Origin: Mikania micrantha
Taxonomy: Eukaryota; Streptophyta; Magnoliopsida; Asterales; Asteraceae
Length of the DNA: 64,000 nucleotides
Assembly (NCBI GenBank): GCA_009363875.1
Contig: CM018693.1
Location: forward strand, 71,904,986-71,968,985
Reading direction: 5' to 3'
Below are positions 1 to 11,770 of this stretch, piece by piece (position 1 is the first letter of the stretch; each line of letters begins with the position of its first letter). The translations under genes and the position numbers were made by a program. The notes under the pieces are model-generated. The model made no database searches. It was not told the origin of the DNA and saw only the letters and a program-made list of their open reading frames with translations.

Positions 1-1458
1 AAATTGTTTTAACCTTTGAAATGTCCCGTCCCCTTTGTTAAACCATAACCGAAACCTATTGGATTCAATTGGGCCCCAATTCGAGCCCAATAAATCTTGT
101 AATTAGAGGGCTTTTGTTTAACATGGTTAAACAAGTCTACCCTTGGTTTTAATTCCAAAATCAATCAGTCTAAACCAATAAAACGATCCACACAAGATTC
201 GAATGTGATTAGTAGTTCTCACAATCAAATTTGGTTAGATTCGATTATGTCAGACTGGTTAATCATAGGGTTTTCATTCAAAACCAACTTTCGAGACCTT
301 CTGAAAGGTTTAATTCGATTATCAAGTTCATCTAGTTCAAAATCCCCAAATCCATTTCAATAAGAAACCCTAGAACTTGAATTCATGAAATTCGTTATTT
401 TTACATAAAATTGATATATGGTTTTCATTATAAAAAGGATTTCGAACCTCTCTGTAACAATTAATTCGAATATCTAATATGTTTCGATCGAAACCCCCAA
501 AAAGTTTTTATCTAAGAACCCTAGAAATCGAATTTGATCAATTCATTATGATTTGATGAAATTGATATATGGTTTTTGTTAATCGGCATGTTCTGAAACT
601 GATAGAAACATTTAATTTCATTTTTAACATCGTTATCTTGAAAACCCCCAAATTGGTTTATGAGATGAACCCTAGAATTAAAGTTCGTTAAATTCGAGAT
701 TGTGATATCAAATTGACATGGTTATTTCCTTAGACGCATCCTTCTGAATCTATCAGTGTGGTTGAATTCAACTATTAACTCGATTACACAAGAAACCCCC
801 AATTCGTTTTCTAGGAGGAACCCTAGAATCTAAAGTCGAATCATTTGATATTAGAACTCGAAATTAAGTTTGTTTTATCCTTAATCGGACCTTTTAGGTA
901 ATGTAGGATTAGAGTATTACCTTGTTTGATGCCCAATTGATGTGGTTTGACTAAAGAGTTGATGTGCGGCCACCTCCGGATCGATTTCGACTATCTGGAA
1001 CTCTTGGAATCGAATTGATATATGCAGAACTACCTAAAGATGCCGATTTGTGTGTCTATAGGTTCAATTGTAAGAAATGTAATCGAATCTCGTGATTTTG
1101 ATCGTTAGAAGCTACGGTTTCGACCTTTGGGTCGTAGTTTTTGATTTAATTCAATGATTAATGAGTTTGTAACTGAAAATAAACGTAAATCATCATCAAT
1201 GTGAGTTTATTTAGTGTTTAAATCGTTTAACAACAACTGTTTAATGTGAATTTCAAGTTTCAATCGATGAACCATCCGAATTTTGACTTTTAAAGTCAAA
1301 ATTTAGTATTTTATGTAATTATCACTTTAGTCCCACTAATTTAAGTGTTCACACTCTTGTTTTGTTAAATTTTAAACCTTTTAGTTTGGTTTTATATGAT
1401 TTCGTATTATTTTGTTAACTTACGGTTAACGGGTTTAACCGGAATTGCCGAATTGTCA
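1..1458. other. AT-rich noncoding DNA left of pol remnant
   Basis: No reading frame or recognisable domain is visible. The stretch is AT-rich and repeats phrases such as accctagaa and gatatatggttt. It joins the coding remnant abruptly near 1450-1458, where the preceding bases (aattgtca) could be the end of an LTR inserted into or recombined with pol. Nothing in it identifies a family. It could be LTR, leader or unrelated repeat DNA. Confidence 0.5.
241..905. repeat. Diverged 151-bp tandem repeat, about four units
   Basis: The phrase ccctagaa recurs at about 368, 519, 670 and 821, a constant spacing of 151 bp. Each copy is preceded by a run of C with AAAT-like text and followed by an aattcgtt block and then gatatatggtttt-like text. 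The units differ by many substitutions, so the array is old. Confidence 0.75.
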
Positions 1459-3439
1459 CATTTTCAAAGATCGCCTTGCCACTTACCACTCTGACCCTGA
1501 AAAGTCAAGCGTTTATATGGGGACAGAAACAAGTAGATGCATTCCAACTTCTTAAACAGAAATTATGCAATTCCCCTATTCTTAGTCTTCCAGAAGGCAG
1601 TGATGATTTTATTGTCTACTGCGATGCTTCAAACCTTGGACTCGGTTGGGTACTTATTCAACGGGACAAGGTGATAGCATATGCTTCAAGATAGCTTAAG
1701 GTTCACGACAAGAATTATACTACTCATGACCTTGAGCTAGGGACTGTGGTCTTTGCATTGAAGATTTGGAGGCACTACCTTTATGGTACTAAATGTGTCA
1801 TCTATACGGACCACAAGAGCTTACAACACATTCTCAATCAGAAAGAACTCAACATGAGACAACGGCGTTGGGTTGAGCTTCTAACGGATTACGACTTTGA
1901 GATTCGTGACCATTCGGGTAAAGCCAATGTGGTGGCGGATGCTCTTAGTCACAAGGAACCAGTCAAACCAATTCGTGTAAGAGCCATGGAGATCAACACA
2001 CAACCAAACTTGAAGGACCTGATTCGTATTGCACAACAACAAGTGGTGATAGACAATCAACTGAAGGCAGACTTAGACAGCGGAATTGAGAGGAAACTGG
2101 AACCTCGATCTGATGGGGTGTTATATCTCAACGGCCGCATCTGGATTCCAAGGTCAGAAGAATTGCGCACACTCATCTGTGATGAGGCTCACAAGTCGCG
2201 ATACTCAGTTCATCCTGGCGCCGATAAGATGTACCAAGACTTGAGAACATCTTACTGGTGGCCTGGAATGAAGAAAGACATAGCATTGTACGTGGGAAAA
2301 TGTCTAACATGCTCCAAAGTCAAAGCAGAACATCAAAAGCCTTCGGGACTTCTACAGCAACCTGAAATTCCTCAATGGAAATGGGAACAGATTTCCATGG
2401 ACTTCATAACTAAGTTGCCGAGAACTCCGCGAAGTTACGATTCGATTTGGGTGATCGTCGATCGACTCACCAAATCTGCTCATTTTCTCCCAATCCGAGA
2501 GGATTACAAAATGGAGAAGTTAGCTACCTTGTACATCAACGAAATCATTGCTCGTCATGGTACTCCAACATCAATGATTTCTGATCGTGATAGTCGTTTC
2601 ACTTCTTGCTTCTGGCAAACATTGCAAAAGGCTTTGGGAACCCGTGTTAATCTTAGCACGATGTATCATCCCCAAGCCGACGGTCAAAGCGAAAGGACTA
2701 TCCAAACACTCGAGGACATGTTTCGTTCTTGTGTGATTGACTTCGGTGGGAGTTGGGACACTCATCTTCCACTCATCGAGTTTTCGTACAACAACAGCTA
2801 CCATACAAGATTTCAATGTGCACCATTCGAAGCTTTATATGGTAGGAAGTGCCGATCACCGGTCTGCTGGACCGAGGTTGGTGACTCACAGGTCGTAGGA
2901 CCTGAACTCATTGAAGAAACAACAGACAAGATCACAATCATTCATTCAAGGCTTAAGGCCGCAAGGGATCGGCATAGCTCCGTCGGAAACCGCTTGAGTT
3001 TCAAGTTGGTGACCGAGTCTTACTCAAGGTTTCTCCCTGGAAAGGCGTTGTCCGATTCGGGAAGAAAGGGAAACTTGCACCAAGGTATATTGGACCTTTT
3101 GAGATCCTAGAAAGGATTGGTTCCGTAGCCTACAAACTCAAACTTCCGGTGGAGCTAAGCAATGTTCACGATACATTTCATGTATCGAATCTTAAGAAAT
3201 GCTTGGCAGATCATGATGTTCAGATTCCACTGGAAGACATCCAGATTCAAAACAACTTGCAATTCATAGAATGTCCGGTAGAAATCATGGATCATGGAGT
3301 CAAGAAACTTAAACGTAGCCGTATTCCGATCGTAAAGGTACGATGGGAGGCCAAACGTGGTGCTGAGTTCACCTGGGAACGTGAAGACCAGATGAAGCTT
3401 AAGTACCCTCATCTTTTTACAGTACCTTCGGCTAGTTAA
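1459..3439 (+). pseudogene. pol: Ty3-gypsy chromovirus pol remnant (RNase H, integrase, chromodomain-like tail), element P
   Basis: This is the C-terminal half of a Ty3-gypsy polyprotein. It starts inside the RT-RNase H connection (FSKIALPLT) and runs through RNase H (DASNLGLG, TDHKSLQ, ADALSH), the integrase HHCC zinc region (HKSRYSVHPGADKMYQDL, then CLTCSKVK) and the integrase core (MDFITKLP, SDRDSRF, GQSERTIQT), so all three DDE acidic residues are present. The tail RIPIVKVRWEAKRGAEFTWE followed by YPHLF is the chromodomain-like end of Tekay/Del-type chromoviruses. Two lesions are visible: a TAG stop at 1692-1694 where CAG is expected, and a frameshift near 2965-2985, after which the frame ending at 3439 carries the tail. 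Gag, protease and most of RT are missing or lie left of the window. The polypurine tract and 3' LTR follow directly. Confidence 0.9.
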
Positions 3440-3461
3440 TGTCGGGACGAAATTCCCTTAA

Positions 3462-3472
3462 CTAGGGGAGAC
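3462..3472 (+). other. Polypurine tract of element P
   Basis: ctaggggagac lies just before the LTR, after the conserved post-stop phrase cgggacgaaat. It is the plus-strand primer site for reverse transcription. E and F have the same arrangement. Confidence 0.8.
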
Positions 3473-3665
3473 TGTAACATCTGTACATTTAGTCATTGTT
3501 GTCATAATCAGTGTTAGAACAATGTGTATTTATGTCCAATCAGTCAATGTTATTCATACGTTCATGATTCTGTTTGTGTGTGATAGGATCTTAATTAAAT
3601 AGGAACAAGTATGTATTATTTATTTACAGTCGACTTCGCTAGGCAAGAACAGTATCGTATTATAA

Positions 3666-3742
3666 CGAAACAGTGGTGGGACGGCGTCAGATAAGGCAGC
3701 TAGCTGGACTCTAGGGTATGCCCTATACATATACTGCGTTCG
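3666..3742 (+). other. Conserved GGTGGG/GCCCTATA structured module, P copy
   Basis: The core GTGGTGGGACGG, an inner hairpin (CAGC-TA-GCTG) and the 3' half GTATGCCCTATACATATA are enclosed by arms cgaa-cag and ctg-ttcg. It shares the architecture of the copies in elements B, C, E and F. In P it lies only about 190 bp into the LTR, unlike the others. Confidence 0.6.
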
Positions 3743-3783
3743 GTGTAATAGGATAGTGTTAGTGCGTAGTGTTTAGACGAATA

Positions 3784-4140
3784 GACGAACCCAGCACCCA
3801 TTGCCGAACCATTCCCCTGCCCGAACCTTGTGAGAACCATGGGGTGCGGCGAACCTTTCACTCTGAGCCGAACCCTACCTTGCATGGTGGCGAACCATGC
3901 ATAACCCCGGTGAACCTGTATGCTCACTGGTCATTAGCCGAAACCTAGGGAACTTCACGAACCATGCAACGAACCTTCCCGCTTACCGAACCCTAGACAA
4001 GCCATCCTAACCGGGTGAACCTTGTCACTGCAGCGAACCCTTTTCATGCATCCATAGCCGAACCTCGTGATCCCATGTGCTACGAACCTGGTGGAACTCA
4101 ACTAGCCGAACCTTGTCCCCTCGAACCCAAAAGGTTCGCT
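3784..4140 (+). repeat. CGAACC word array in LTR of P
   Basis: The words gccgaacc, cgaaccct and gcgaacc recur irregularly every 15-40 bp, with no fixed period. A comparable array occurs in the LTRs of F. A stretch rich in ggccca and gcccaa follows to about 4400. Confidence 0.75.
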
Positions 4141-6137
4141 GACCAAGGGATCTTTCGGCTGAAACATCCGTGGGATTCCATATATTCAAATGGTAGCCCA
4201 AACCCTCGGCCCATATAGGTGTAATTAAGCCCAAGGGAAGATTCCACACATTTATTTGGCCCAACAAATCAATAAAACGGCCCAAGGCCCAATCATCCTT
4301 TGGCCCATGTCTAACCTAAGAGACCCATGACCTTTGTTTAAGCCATCATGGTTTCATGGGCTCAAGGCCCAATGTTTGGCCGCAACTTGAAGTAATTGTG
4401 AATTGATCCTATTCGGTTTAAGTTTATAACTTAATATAATTAGGAGATCAAGTCATAATCCCAAAGACTTAAAACAATTTGAACATCTCTTCAAACTACA
4501 TGTTTAACAAGGTTCATCAAATTCATCAGCACTTGTTATTTTATGCATACCAGTTGTGCATAAAAGAACATGACACTTCTTTTCATGAATCAAGTATCAA
4601 TCAAGTGACTCAATCATGATATTCAAATTCACACAACATTCTTAAACATGAGAACAAGTTAATCAAGAGTTAATCAAGATCATGATGACACAAGTCAATC
4701 AATAAATCAAAGTCTATACAATCATAAATCTTATATTCTATGTATGATTACAATGATATAGGAACCAGTTAGAAGTCTTGTTTGCTACTTGCTACTTGTT
4801 ATAGTTTAGAGTCTACTGCAGACAGGTGAGAACATTAGCCCCTCTTTTACTATTTTTCAACTGTTTTGGGGTGGAACACGTGATCAAACATTCTTTATGC
4901 AAATCATGTTTCATATACAAGAGTTATGCTATTGCTCAAATGTTACAGGTTCACTTTAGAAATCCAAGGGATTTCTCAACTATTTTCAAATGAATTATCA
5001 ACCATTTATAATAGTTTATCAACTGTTTAACAAGTTCTACTAAAATGGTTTATAAAAGAATCACTAAACTGTTTTACATTTATTCTACATAAAAAAGGTT
5101 TTATAAATGTTTAATACTTGTAAAGAATAATTTTTATAAACTTTTCTAAGTAAAATCTTGTGCTTTAGATTAAAGAATACTTTATAAACCTTGTTATTAC
5201 ACAAGGACTTTATTTACAGAATTTAATCAGAGGTTGCAAAACAAGGGATTTCAATCAATAGTTTTCATGATGGTAATCAATCAGAGGCTTCCAATCTTGG
5301 TATTCAAGCAAAGTTTTCAAAGCATGGTAATCAAATAAGGCATTAAATTAAAGGGTTTAAATCAAGTTTTCAAAATGCTTGGTGTTCATCGTTGTGAACA
5401 AACTTATACACACATCAAGTTACATATTCATTTAGCGTTAGTACTGGGTGATCACAACAAAGGAAAGCGGACACATTTGGACAGACCAAAGATGGAGTTA
5501 GCTTTTAAATTTGTTTTAAAAGCTAACTGTATAATTGGTTACATTATGGTTTATCAAAGTTGCTGATATATTTTCTGACTCCAAACGTAGTTTGGGACTT
5601 GATTATATGTTGGTTTTCCTAGTAAACGGTCGTCTGACTGTTTGTACATGTTTTACAGACTTGATGTTAGTTTGGGTTGCAACCATCCATGTAATTCATT
5701 CATTGCTTTATACATATGCCTTACAATGCAGATTCATATTTACAAATGTTAAACCTATTGTTCTCACCAACTACTTCTGTAGTTGACAGTTACTTTTCAC
5801 GTGTTTCAGGTAATCAGGTTTAGATCATTCTCAAGGACAACTAAGGGGACCATTCTAAGATAGAACATCATGAAGAAACAAGTTAGGATGGATTAGAAAC
5901 ACATTAAATCCTAATTGTTTAATTGTCTTGTTTGTGTCTTATTTTGTAAACAATATTTTTGGGTCTGTAGTTGTCATTCTTTTGGTAGATAGATTGAATG
6001 CCTGTAACTAAACAATGGTCTAAACATTATGAAACCTAGTAATGCATTGTGGTTGTTCTTATTCAATACTTGTGCATGATTCAACCATTGATCGTCACCG
6101 CACCGTGGATTCCGCACGCGACGCAGGGGGTGTGACA

Positions 6138-7090
6138 AGTTAGGTGCATGGTGATATCTGCAGACATTACATTGAGGAGTGACCCCAACATAATTTATGG
6201 TGTTTGAGTTGCTTGATGATTGTTGAGTAGTCTTTGAAGCAGGAGTAGTAACAACGAAACTTCTGGTTTTTCGCTTCCGATTGCTTCTTTTGGATGAGCT
6301 AGCTGGTTTAGTCTTGACTTCAGTTAAAGTCTCTTTTGCAGTCGTCTTTGTGTCAGTCTTCTTTGTTCCCTTCCTCGTGAGAGTTCAAGCCTTAACACGA
6401 TTATCCGTCAGTGTAGCAGATAGGCGGATTGCAGCTTCCAGTGTGGTAGGGTTGCTACCAAAGACAGTGTCTTGTATCTGCATGGGTAGGCTGCCTATGT
6501 ACTTCTCAATTGCTCTTTCAAGTGGTGTCACCAGATGAGGTACGAATAAACTCACCTCATGGAAGCGAGAATTATAGATCACATTCTCACCGCTGTCTTG
6601 CTTGAGTTCCCAGAACTCAGCCTCCAGTTTCCTCATCTCACTGCGAGGACAGAACTCTGTGGTCATCAGAGTTTTGACTTCAGTCCATGTCAGTGCTAGG
6701 GCTGCATCAACTCCCCTAGTTCGCTTTTCTCCATTCCACCAAGTTAGTGCTCTCTTTTGGAAAACACCGGTGGCATATCTCACCTTCAAATTCTCAGGGC
6801 AGTCACTATTTATGAAGGTGTTTCAATAATCTCAAACCACTGCAACAGACCAGTGGCTCCCTCCGAACCCGTAAATTTGGCTGGGTTACAGGAGTTAAAG
6901 TGCTTAAATGTGCAAACTGGTGGGTTTGCACCGCCCCTGTTTTGATTGAGAGTTTGGTTGCTTGATTTAGTTGAGTCACCAACCCAGAGATAAGTTTTGC
7001 TAACTCTTGCAAGCCATTGTTGGCATTACTGCTGTTAGCATCTCCATAGTGTGGGTTTCTAGTATCTTCGTTGTGACGGCGCGACATCAT
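6138..7090 (-). pseudogene. gag: Ty3-gypsy gag remnant of element B, cut by P
   Basis: Gag forms the virus-like particle and binds RNA. The frame opens at 7090 (MMSRRHNED). It continues into a retrotransposon gag (capsid) domain recognisable by GVFQKRALTWWNG, TEFCPRSEMRKLEAEFW and SRFHEVSLFVPHLVTPLERAIEKY, written in pieces to 6385. A Lys/Thr/Ser-rich linker follows, then the start of a zinc knuckle, QCNVCRYHHAPN, at about 6140. At least two frameshifts (about 6900-6950 and near 6830) break the frame, and another change is likely near 6385. The frame ends at 6137/6138, where the LTR of P begins, so P inserted in the zinc-knuckle codons. The pol of B is not in the window. Confidence 0.85.
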
Positions 7091-7350
7091 GTTTCTGAGG
7101 ATGTTATAAACATGTTACTACCATTTACAACTTAAGTCATACAAACTATGGTCAAATGAGTTCATTACAACAGCTAGGATTACATACAGGAACTATATTT
7201 TTCTCCTATCTATCATTAAACCCATAGTAAAGTAATAATCTCCTAATATTATACTAAAGCATCCTAATTGGTCATATCTAACTTTAACTAAGTATTCCTA
7301 AGTTTCAAACATTTCCCACCCTATACTAACACTGACAACCTCCCGATTCA

Positions 7351-7431
7351 GTGCAACAAGTTTATATATAGGGCATACGTAGACTTGACCACAGTCGCAT
7401 CATCCGCCATCCCACCACCATTGCAATGCAC
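7351..7431 (-). other. Conserved GGTGGG/GCCCTATA module, B leader copy 1
   Basis: Read on the minus strand: outer arms gtgca-caa and ttgttgcac, core GGTGGTGGGATGGCGG, an inner GAC-TGTG-GTC hairpin, then TACGTATGCCCTATATATA. It has the same layout as the other copies with different paired sequences. Confidence 0.65.
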
Positions 7432-7539
7432 CACGATTATGCCCTTGTAAGATTTTAGGGTATACATATGTTTTCCAAGTGTTCCACTTCACAGCCTTAT
7501 CCTATGGAGGATAATTATCAGTGAAATGTATTCAAGTAC

Positions 7540-7810
7540 TTCTGACATCTAGGTTCGCCTAATGTCTAAGTTCACCCGACACTAGGTTCGCCTATTTTCT
7601 AAGTTCACCTAATGTCTATGTTCAACTGACAATTAAGCTCCCCTAATGTCTAAGTTTACTATATGTTCACATCCTCATCAAGTGTTCATACCATCACTAA
7701 GTGTGCATATCATTGCTAAGCGTTCATATTTTCTCTAAGTGTCCATATCAGCACTATATGTTCAGTTCGTCACCAAGTATTCATATAATTCATCAAGTCT
7801 ATCCAATAAG
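7540..7810. repeat. Degenerate 20-26 bp tandem repeat in leader of B
   Basis: Words of the form ctaagttcacctaatgt, ctaggttcgcct and ctaagtgttcatat recur about ten times. A shorter related run lies in the leader of C near 13160-13250, which ties the two families together. Confidence 0.7.
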
Positions 7811-7955
7811 TGTAAGCATAAGTGAGTATATATGTGTCCATTAAATGAGATCATCCAATATGTCAATCCAAACCAATTTCAACCAACATTCCATCAACCA
7901 CAATTTTCCAGCATTTCCTAATAATATCCTAAGTTCCCGACACTCACAGATCCCC

Positions 7956-8044
7956 AATATACTACAAATGGTATATGTATAGGGCATACGTAGGAGTAGG
8001 TCGCAACCTATCCAGCCGCCATCCCACCACCTTTGTAGTATACT
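7956..8044 (-). other. Conserved GGTGGG/GCCCTATA module, B leader copy 2
   Basis: Minus-strand reading: arms agtatactacaaa and atttgtagtatatt give a stem of about 13 bp. Inside are GGTGGGATGGCGGCTGG, the hairpin TAGGT-TGCG-ACCTA and TACGTATGCCCTATACATA. The left edge of the 718-bp triplication (8014) falls inside this module, so units 2 and 3 carry only part of it. Confidence 0.7.
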
Positions 8045-8167
8045 ACGAGTGTGTCCTTGTCTAGTGATCGAAGATCAAACAGGCAATTCCTAAGCAATTA
8101 TTTTCCTAAACAAATATTTTTCCCAAATGGGTAGTTCCCTTATTCCTCAATACTAACATCCACCCAA

Positions 8168-8252
8168 TGTACTGTAAATGGTATATGTATAGGGCATATG
8201 TAGAAGTCAGTCGCAACTGCTTTAGCCACCAGCCCACCACCTTTACAGTACA
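8168..8252 (-). other. Conserved GGTGGG/GCCCTATA module, triplicated unit 1
   Basis: Minus-strand reading: arms tgtactgtaaa and tttacagtaca, core GGTGGTGGGCTGGTGGC, hairpin CAGT-TGCG-ACTG, then TACATATGCCCTATACATA. Identical or near-identical copies lie at 8886-8970 and 9604-9688. Confidence 0.7.
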
Positions 8253-8479
8253 CCACGAGTATGTCCTTATCGAGTCATACGAGCACAATCAATCACATAA
8301 GTAATCCACAAGTAATTGATGCAAATCATATATATATCAGGAGTTCTGTTAACATGCAATAAACACATAAGCATGAAATCCTGAATATAATAACTAGTGT
8401 ATGAGATAATTCATACTAGGGTATCCTATGGTTATAGACTAGGTCAACCATTCGTAGTAACCTAATTCCCTATAACCTA

Positions 8480-8493
8480 GGCTCTCATACCAA
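8480..8493 (-). other. Primer binding site, unit 1 of element B
   Basis: The minus strand reads TTGGTATGAGAGCC just after the LTR end (...GGTGTTACA), matching the plant initiator Met-tRNA primer site (TGGTATCAGAGC) with small changes. Confidence 0.75.
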
Positions 8494-8885
8494 TCTGTAA
8501 CACCCCGACCGATGGCGGAAACGTCGGAATGCCACAAGGGATGTGTAGATAGTTCATAAGCTCATGGGCATCTAAATAAATTATCACATATCAATTAAAT
8601 CAACCAAAGCAATTACACAAAAGTCATGTTCGTCATGATTTAATTACAATAATTTACACAAAAGATTAGCTAAATTAACTAGACACTAGTCTTCAGTAAT
8701 TCAGTTAATTTTAGCTAAGTCCAAGACCCTAAGCCGCCATCCCACCACCTTTGTAGTATACTACGAGTGTGTCCTTGTCTTGTGATCGAAGATCAAACAG
8801 GCAATTCCTAAGCAATTATTTTCCTAAACAAATATTTTTCCCAAATGGGTAGTTCCCTTATTCCTCAATACTAACATCCACCCAA

Positions 8886-8970
8886 TGTACTGTAAATGGT
8901 ATATGTATAGGGCATATGTAGAAGTCAGTCGCAACTGCTTTAGCCACCAGCCCACCACCTTTACAGTACA
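8886..8970 (-). other. Conserved GGTGGG/GCCCTATA module, triplicated unit 2
   Basis: Copy of the 8168-8252 module, displaced by 718 bp. Confidence 0.7.
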
Positions 8971-9197
8971 CCACGAGTATGTCCTTATCGAGTCATACGG
9001 GCACAATGAATCACATAAGTAATCCACAAGTAATAGATGCAAATCATATATATATCAGGAGTTCTGTTAACATGCAATAAACACATAAGCATGAAATCCT
9101 GAATATAATAACTAGTGTATGAGATAATTCATACTAGGGTATCCTGTGGTTATAGACTAGGTCAACCATTCGTAGTAACCTAATTCCCTATAACCCA

Positions 9198-9211
9198 GGC
9201 TCTCATACCAA
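9198..9211 (-). other. Primer binding site, unit 2 of element B
   Basis: Second copy of the initiator Met-tRNA site, followed on the plus strand by the same LTR end at 9214. Confidence 0.75.
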
Positions 9212-9603
9212 TCTGTAACACCCCGACCGATGGCGGAAACGTCGGAATGCCACGAGGGATGTGTAGATAGTTCATAAGCTCGTGGGCATCTAAATAAATT
9301 ATCACATATCAATTAAATCAACCAAAGCAATTACACAAAAGTCATGTTCGTCATGATTTAATTACAATAATTTACACAAAAGATTAGCTAAATTAACTAG
9401 ACACTAGTCTTCAGTAATTCAGTTAATTTTAGCTAAGTCCAAGACCCTAAGCCGCCATCCCACCACCTTTGTAGTATACTACGAGTGTGTCCTTGTCTAG
9501 TGATCGAAGATCAAACAGGCAATTCCTAAGCAATTATTTTCCTAAACAAATATTTTTCCCAAATGGGTAGTTCCCTTATTCCTCAATACTAACATCCACC
9601 CAA

Positions 9604-9688
9604 TGTACTGTAAATGGTATATGTATAGGGCATATGTAGAAGTCAGTCGCAACTGCTTTAGCCACCAGCCCACCACCTTTACAGTACA
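9604..9688 (-). other. Conserved GGTGGG/GCCCTATA module, triplicated unit 3
   Basis: Third copy of the 8168-8252 module, displaced by a further 718 bp. Confidence 0.7.
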
Positions 9689-9915
9689 CCACGAGTATGT
9701 CCTTATCGAGTCATACGGGCACAATCAATCACATAAGTAATCCACAAGTAATAGATGCAAATCATATATATATCAGGAGTTCAGTTAACATGCAATAAAC
9801 ACATAAGCATGAAATCCTGAATATAATAACTAGTGTATGAGATAATTCATACTAGGGTATCCTATGGTTATAGACTAGGTCAACCATTCGTAGTAACCTA
9901 ATTCCCTATAACCCA

Positions 9916-9929
9916 GGCTCTCATACCAA
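9916..9929 (-). other. Primer binding site, unit 3 of element B (next to full LTR)
   Basis: This copy adjoins the long LTR, so it is probably the original site. Units 1 and 2 would be the duplicates. Confidence 0.75.
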
Positions 9930-10535
9930 TCTGTAACACCCCGACCGATGGCGGAAACGTCGGAATGCCACGAGGGATGTGTAGATAGTTCATAAGCTCG
10001 TGGGCATCTAAATAAATCATCACATATCAATTAAATCAACCAAAGCAGTTACACAAAAGTCATGTTCGTCATGATTTAATTACAACAATTTACACAAAAG
10101 ATTAGCTAAATTAACTAGACACTAGTCTTCAGTAATTCAGTTAATTTTAGCTAAGTCCAAGACCCTAAGTGATGATGTCCAAAAGATGTAGAGCTGCCCT
10201 GCTCTACCTACTTCCCTTCGTCTCCTGAAACATGTAGAAAATCAAGTGTCAACTACGAAGTAGTTGGTGAGTAATCATAAGTTTTTAGCTTTCAAAAATG
10301 TTTATAAGTATTCATAAAAGTTTATAGTTTGTAAGAAAATACACATTTGAACCTGCGAGAAAATCCAGCTCTGTCAATACACAATAACCATAACAATCAA
10401 ATAATCCAAGTAATCGCAGATAATCATTCAAGTATAGTCAATCAAACACCACCAAACATATTAATCAGATATTTCAAGAGAAATTCCACAATCATCATTA
10501 ACAATCATCAATCATCATAATTTTCTCAAGATAGT

Positions 10536-10730
10536 GTACTGCGGAGGACCTTAGTCAACTCAACCAACGGTAAATGGAATCATCGCGGAGGACCGAAGTC
10601 AACTCGATCGACGACATTCCTAATAATCATAAGTGACAATAAAATGCACTGCGGAGGACCTCAGTCAACTAAACCAACAGTGCAATCACCGAGGAGGACC
10701 GAAGTCAACTCGAGTGGCAACGATTTGCGA
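10536..10730 (-). repeat. Four stem-loop subrepeats in LTR of B
   Basis: Four copies of gcggaggacc-nnn-agtcaactc with complementary flanks; the best is gcactg...cagtgc (10646-10683). On the sense strand the centre reads GAC-TTCG-GTC or a close variant, a UUCG-type tetraloop hairpin. The LTR of C has the same motif at 14438-14575. Confidence 0.7.
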
Positions 10731-11504
10731 AGTTGCGATAATCTGTGTCAATCCATAATCAATAATAATTCAACAATATGAATATCATTTTGATAATACA
10801 GGTATCATCCATGTCTGAGAAAAATAATATTAATCTGGTATACATGTTCCACCCCCGAGTTTAAAAGAAAAATGATTTAAAACGGGGTTATGAGAACTCA
10901 CCTGAATGTCTTAGATTCAGTGTTTTACAGGATGCGCGCTCACGTATGTGAAATCCAAGACAACTCAACAACCTGTATTTATCGCGTGTTTCATATTCAT
11001 GAGTATATATGTTTGATCATGATTAAGTTTTCATATGTGTTCGACCTTTAATCATTAAGTGCGCAACTAACTTAGGTTTATTATCTAAGTTATAAAGATC
11101 CACATCAAGATTTTATAATTTCATCATAAAGAAATAAGTTTAAAACTTGTTAGTTTTAAACCAACTATTGAATTGAGGGTTTTTGATGAAAATATAGAAA
11201 ATATACATGTGATAAAGGTTGTGACCTTATACACATGTATACTTATAGGTGCATACATGCGTGTCTATTAAGTTAACCCATATATCTGAAGTTGTCAAGT
11301 TTTAATTAAGTTTAAAAGATCATACTTAGGTTATTTTCATAAATTATCCAAATTATATAAACTCATAAGTTGAAACTTATGTATATTATGAAAAAAGGTG
11401 ATAACTTAGAACACCCATGCATGCATGGATATACATGAACTCATGTTCCTTCGTTTATCCTAAGTTTTATGTGTTTGTGTACCCATGGTTTGGCAACCCT
11501 TAGG

Positions 11505-11770
11505 TTCGCAGCATATGAGTCCATAGCTCTTAGGTTCGCTGCTCATGGTTCGCAGCACCTTAACGTTCGCAGCCCATCAGGTTCACAGCTCCTGGTTCGC
11601 TGCACCTGGTTCGTAGCACCTTAAGGTTCGCAGCCCATCAGGTTCGCAGCCCCTCAGGTTCACAGCCCCTTAGGTTCGCTGCCCATCAGGTCCGGCCACC
11701 TTAGGGTTCGGTCACCCGGAGGTTCAGCCTCCCTGAGGTTCGATCGTCCAGGGGTTCGGTCGTAGCTTCT
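11505..11770 (-). repeat. GGTTCGCAGC word array in LTR of B
   Basis: ggttcgcagc, ggttcgctgc and ggttcggtc recur about fifteen times downstream of the TATA box on the element's strand. This is the same relative place as the TATCGAT array in C and the CGAACC array in F. Confidence 0.8.

Larger units (their letters stand above)
3473..6137 (+). mobile_element. 3' LTR of Ty3-gypsy element P
   Basis: The LTR begins TGTAACATC after the polypurine tract and ends GGTGTGACA, a TG...CA boundary. It is about 2.67 kb and has no coding capacity. Inside are a conserved structured module (3666-3742), a CGAACC word array and a stretch rich in ggccca. The right flank is agtta; the matching duplication would be left of the window. 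Right of 6137 the sequence is the gag gene of another element, so P inserted there. Confidence 0.85.
7091..8013 (-). other. Leader of element B between primer site and gag
   Basis: This noncoding leader, read on the minus strand, holds two structured modules (7351-7431 and 7956-8044). Between them lies a degenerate tandem region with words such as ctaagttcacctaatgt. No open frame of substance is present. Confidence 0.65.
8014..10167. repeat. 718-bp direct tandem repeat, three units across primer site and LTR end of B
   Basis: Units are 8014-8731, 8732-9449 and 9450-10167, differing at only a few positions. Each holds a partial module, a complete module, the leader, a primer binding site and about 235 bp of LTR. 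A 60-codon open stretch recurs in each unit at 718-bp spacing; it is just the module and its flanks read as protein. The near identity points to a recent duplication after element B had formed. Confidence 0.92.

Noticed and set aside
1..1458. Host gene upstream of pol of P
   Set aside because: No frame longer than chance, no splice-consistent exons, tandem-repeat content.
2571..2816. Minus-strand frame within pol of P
   Set aside because: Antisense shadow of the integrase core.
3666..3742. The conserved module as a hammerhead ribozyme
   Set aside because: No CTGANGA, GAAA or cleavage triplet in the required order in any copy.
4015..4218. Short frames in the CGAACC arrays
   Set aside because: Arginine/proline/glutamate-rich readings of the repeat words with no domain.
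8106..9724. Three identical 60-codon minus-strand frames at 718-bp spacing as a small gene family
   Set aside because: They lie wholly within the triplicated leader and are the structured module and flanks read as protein.
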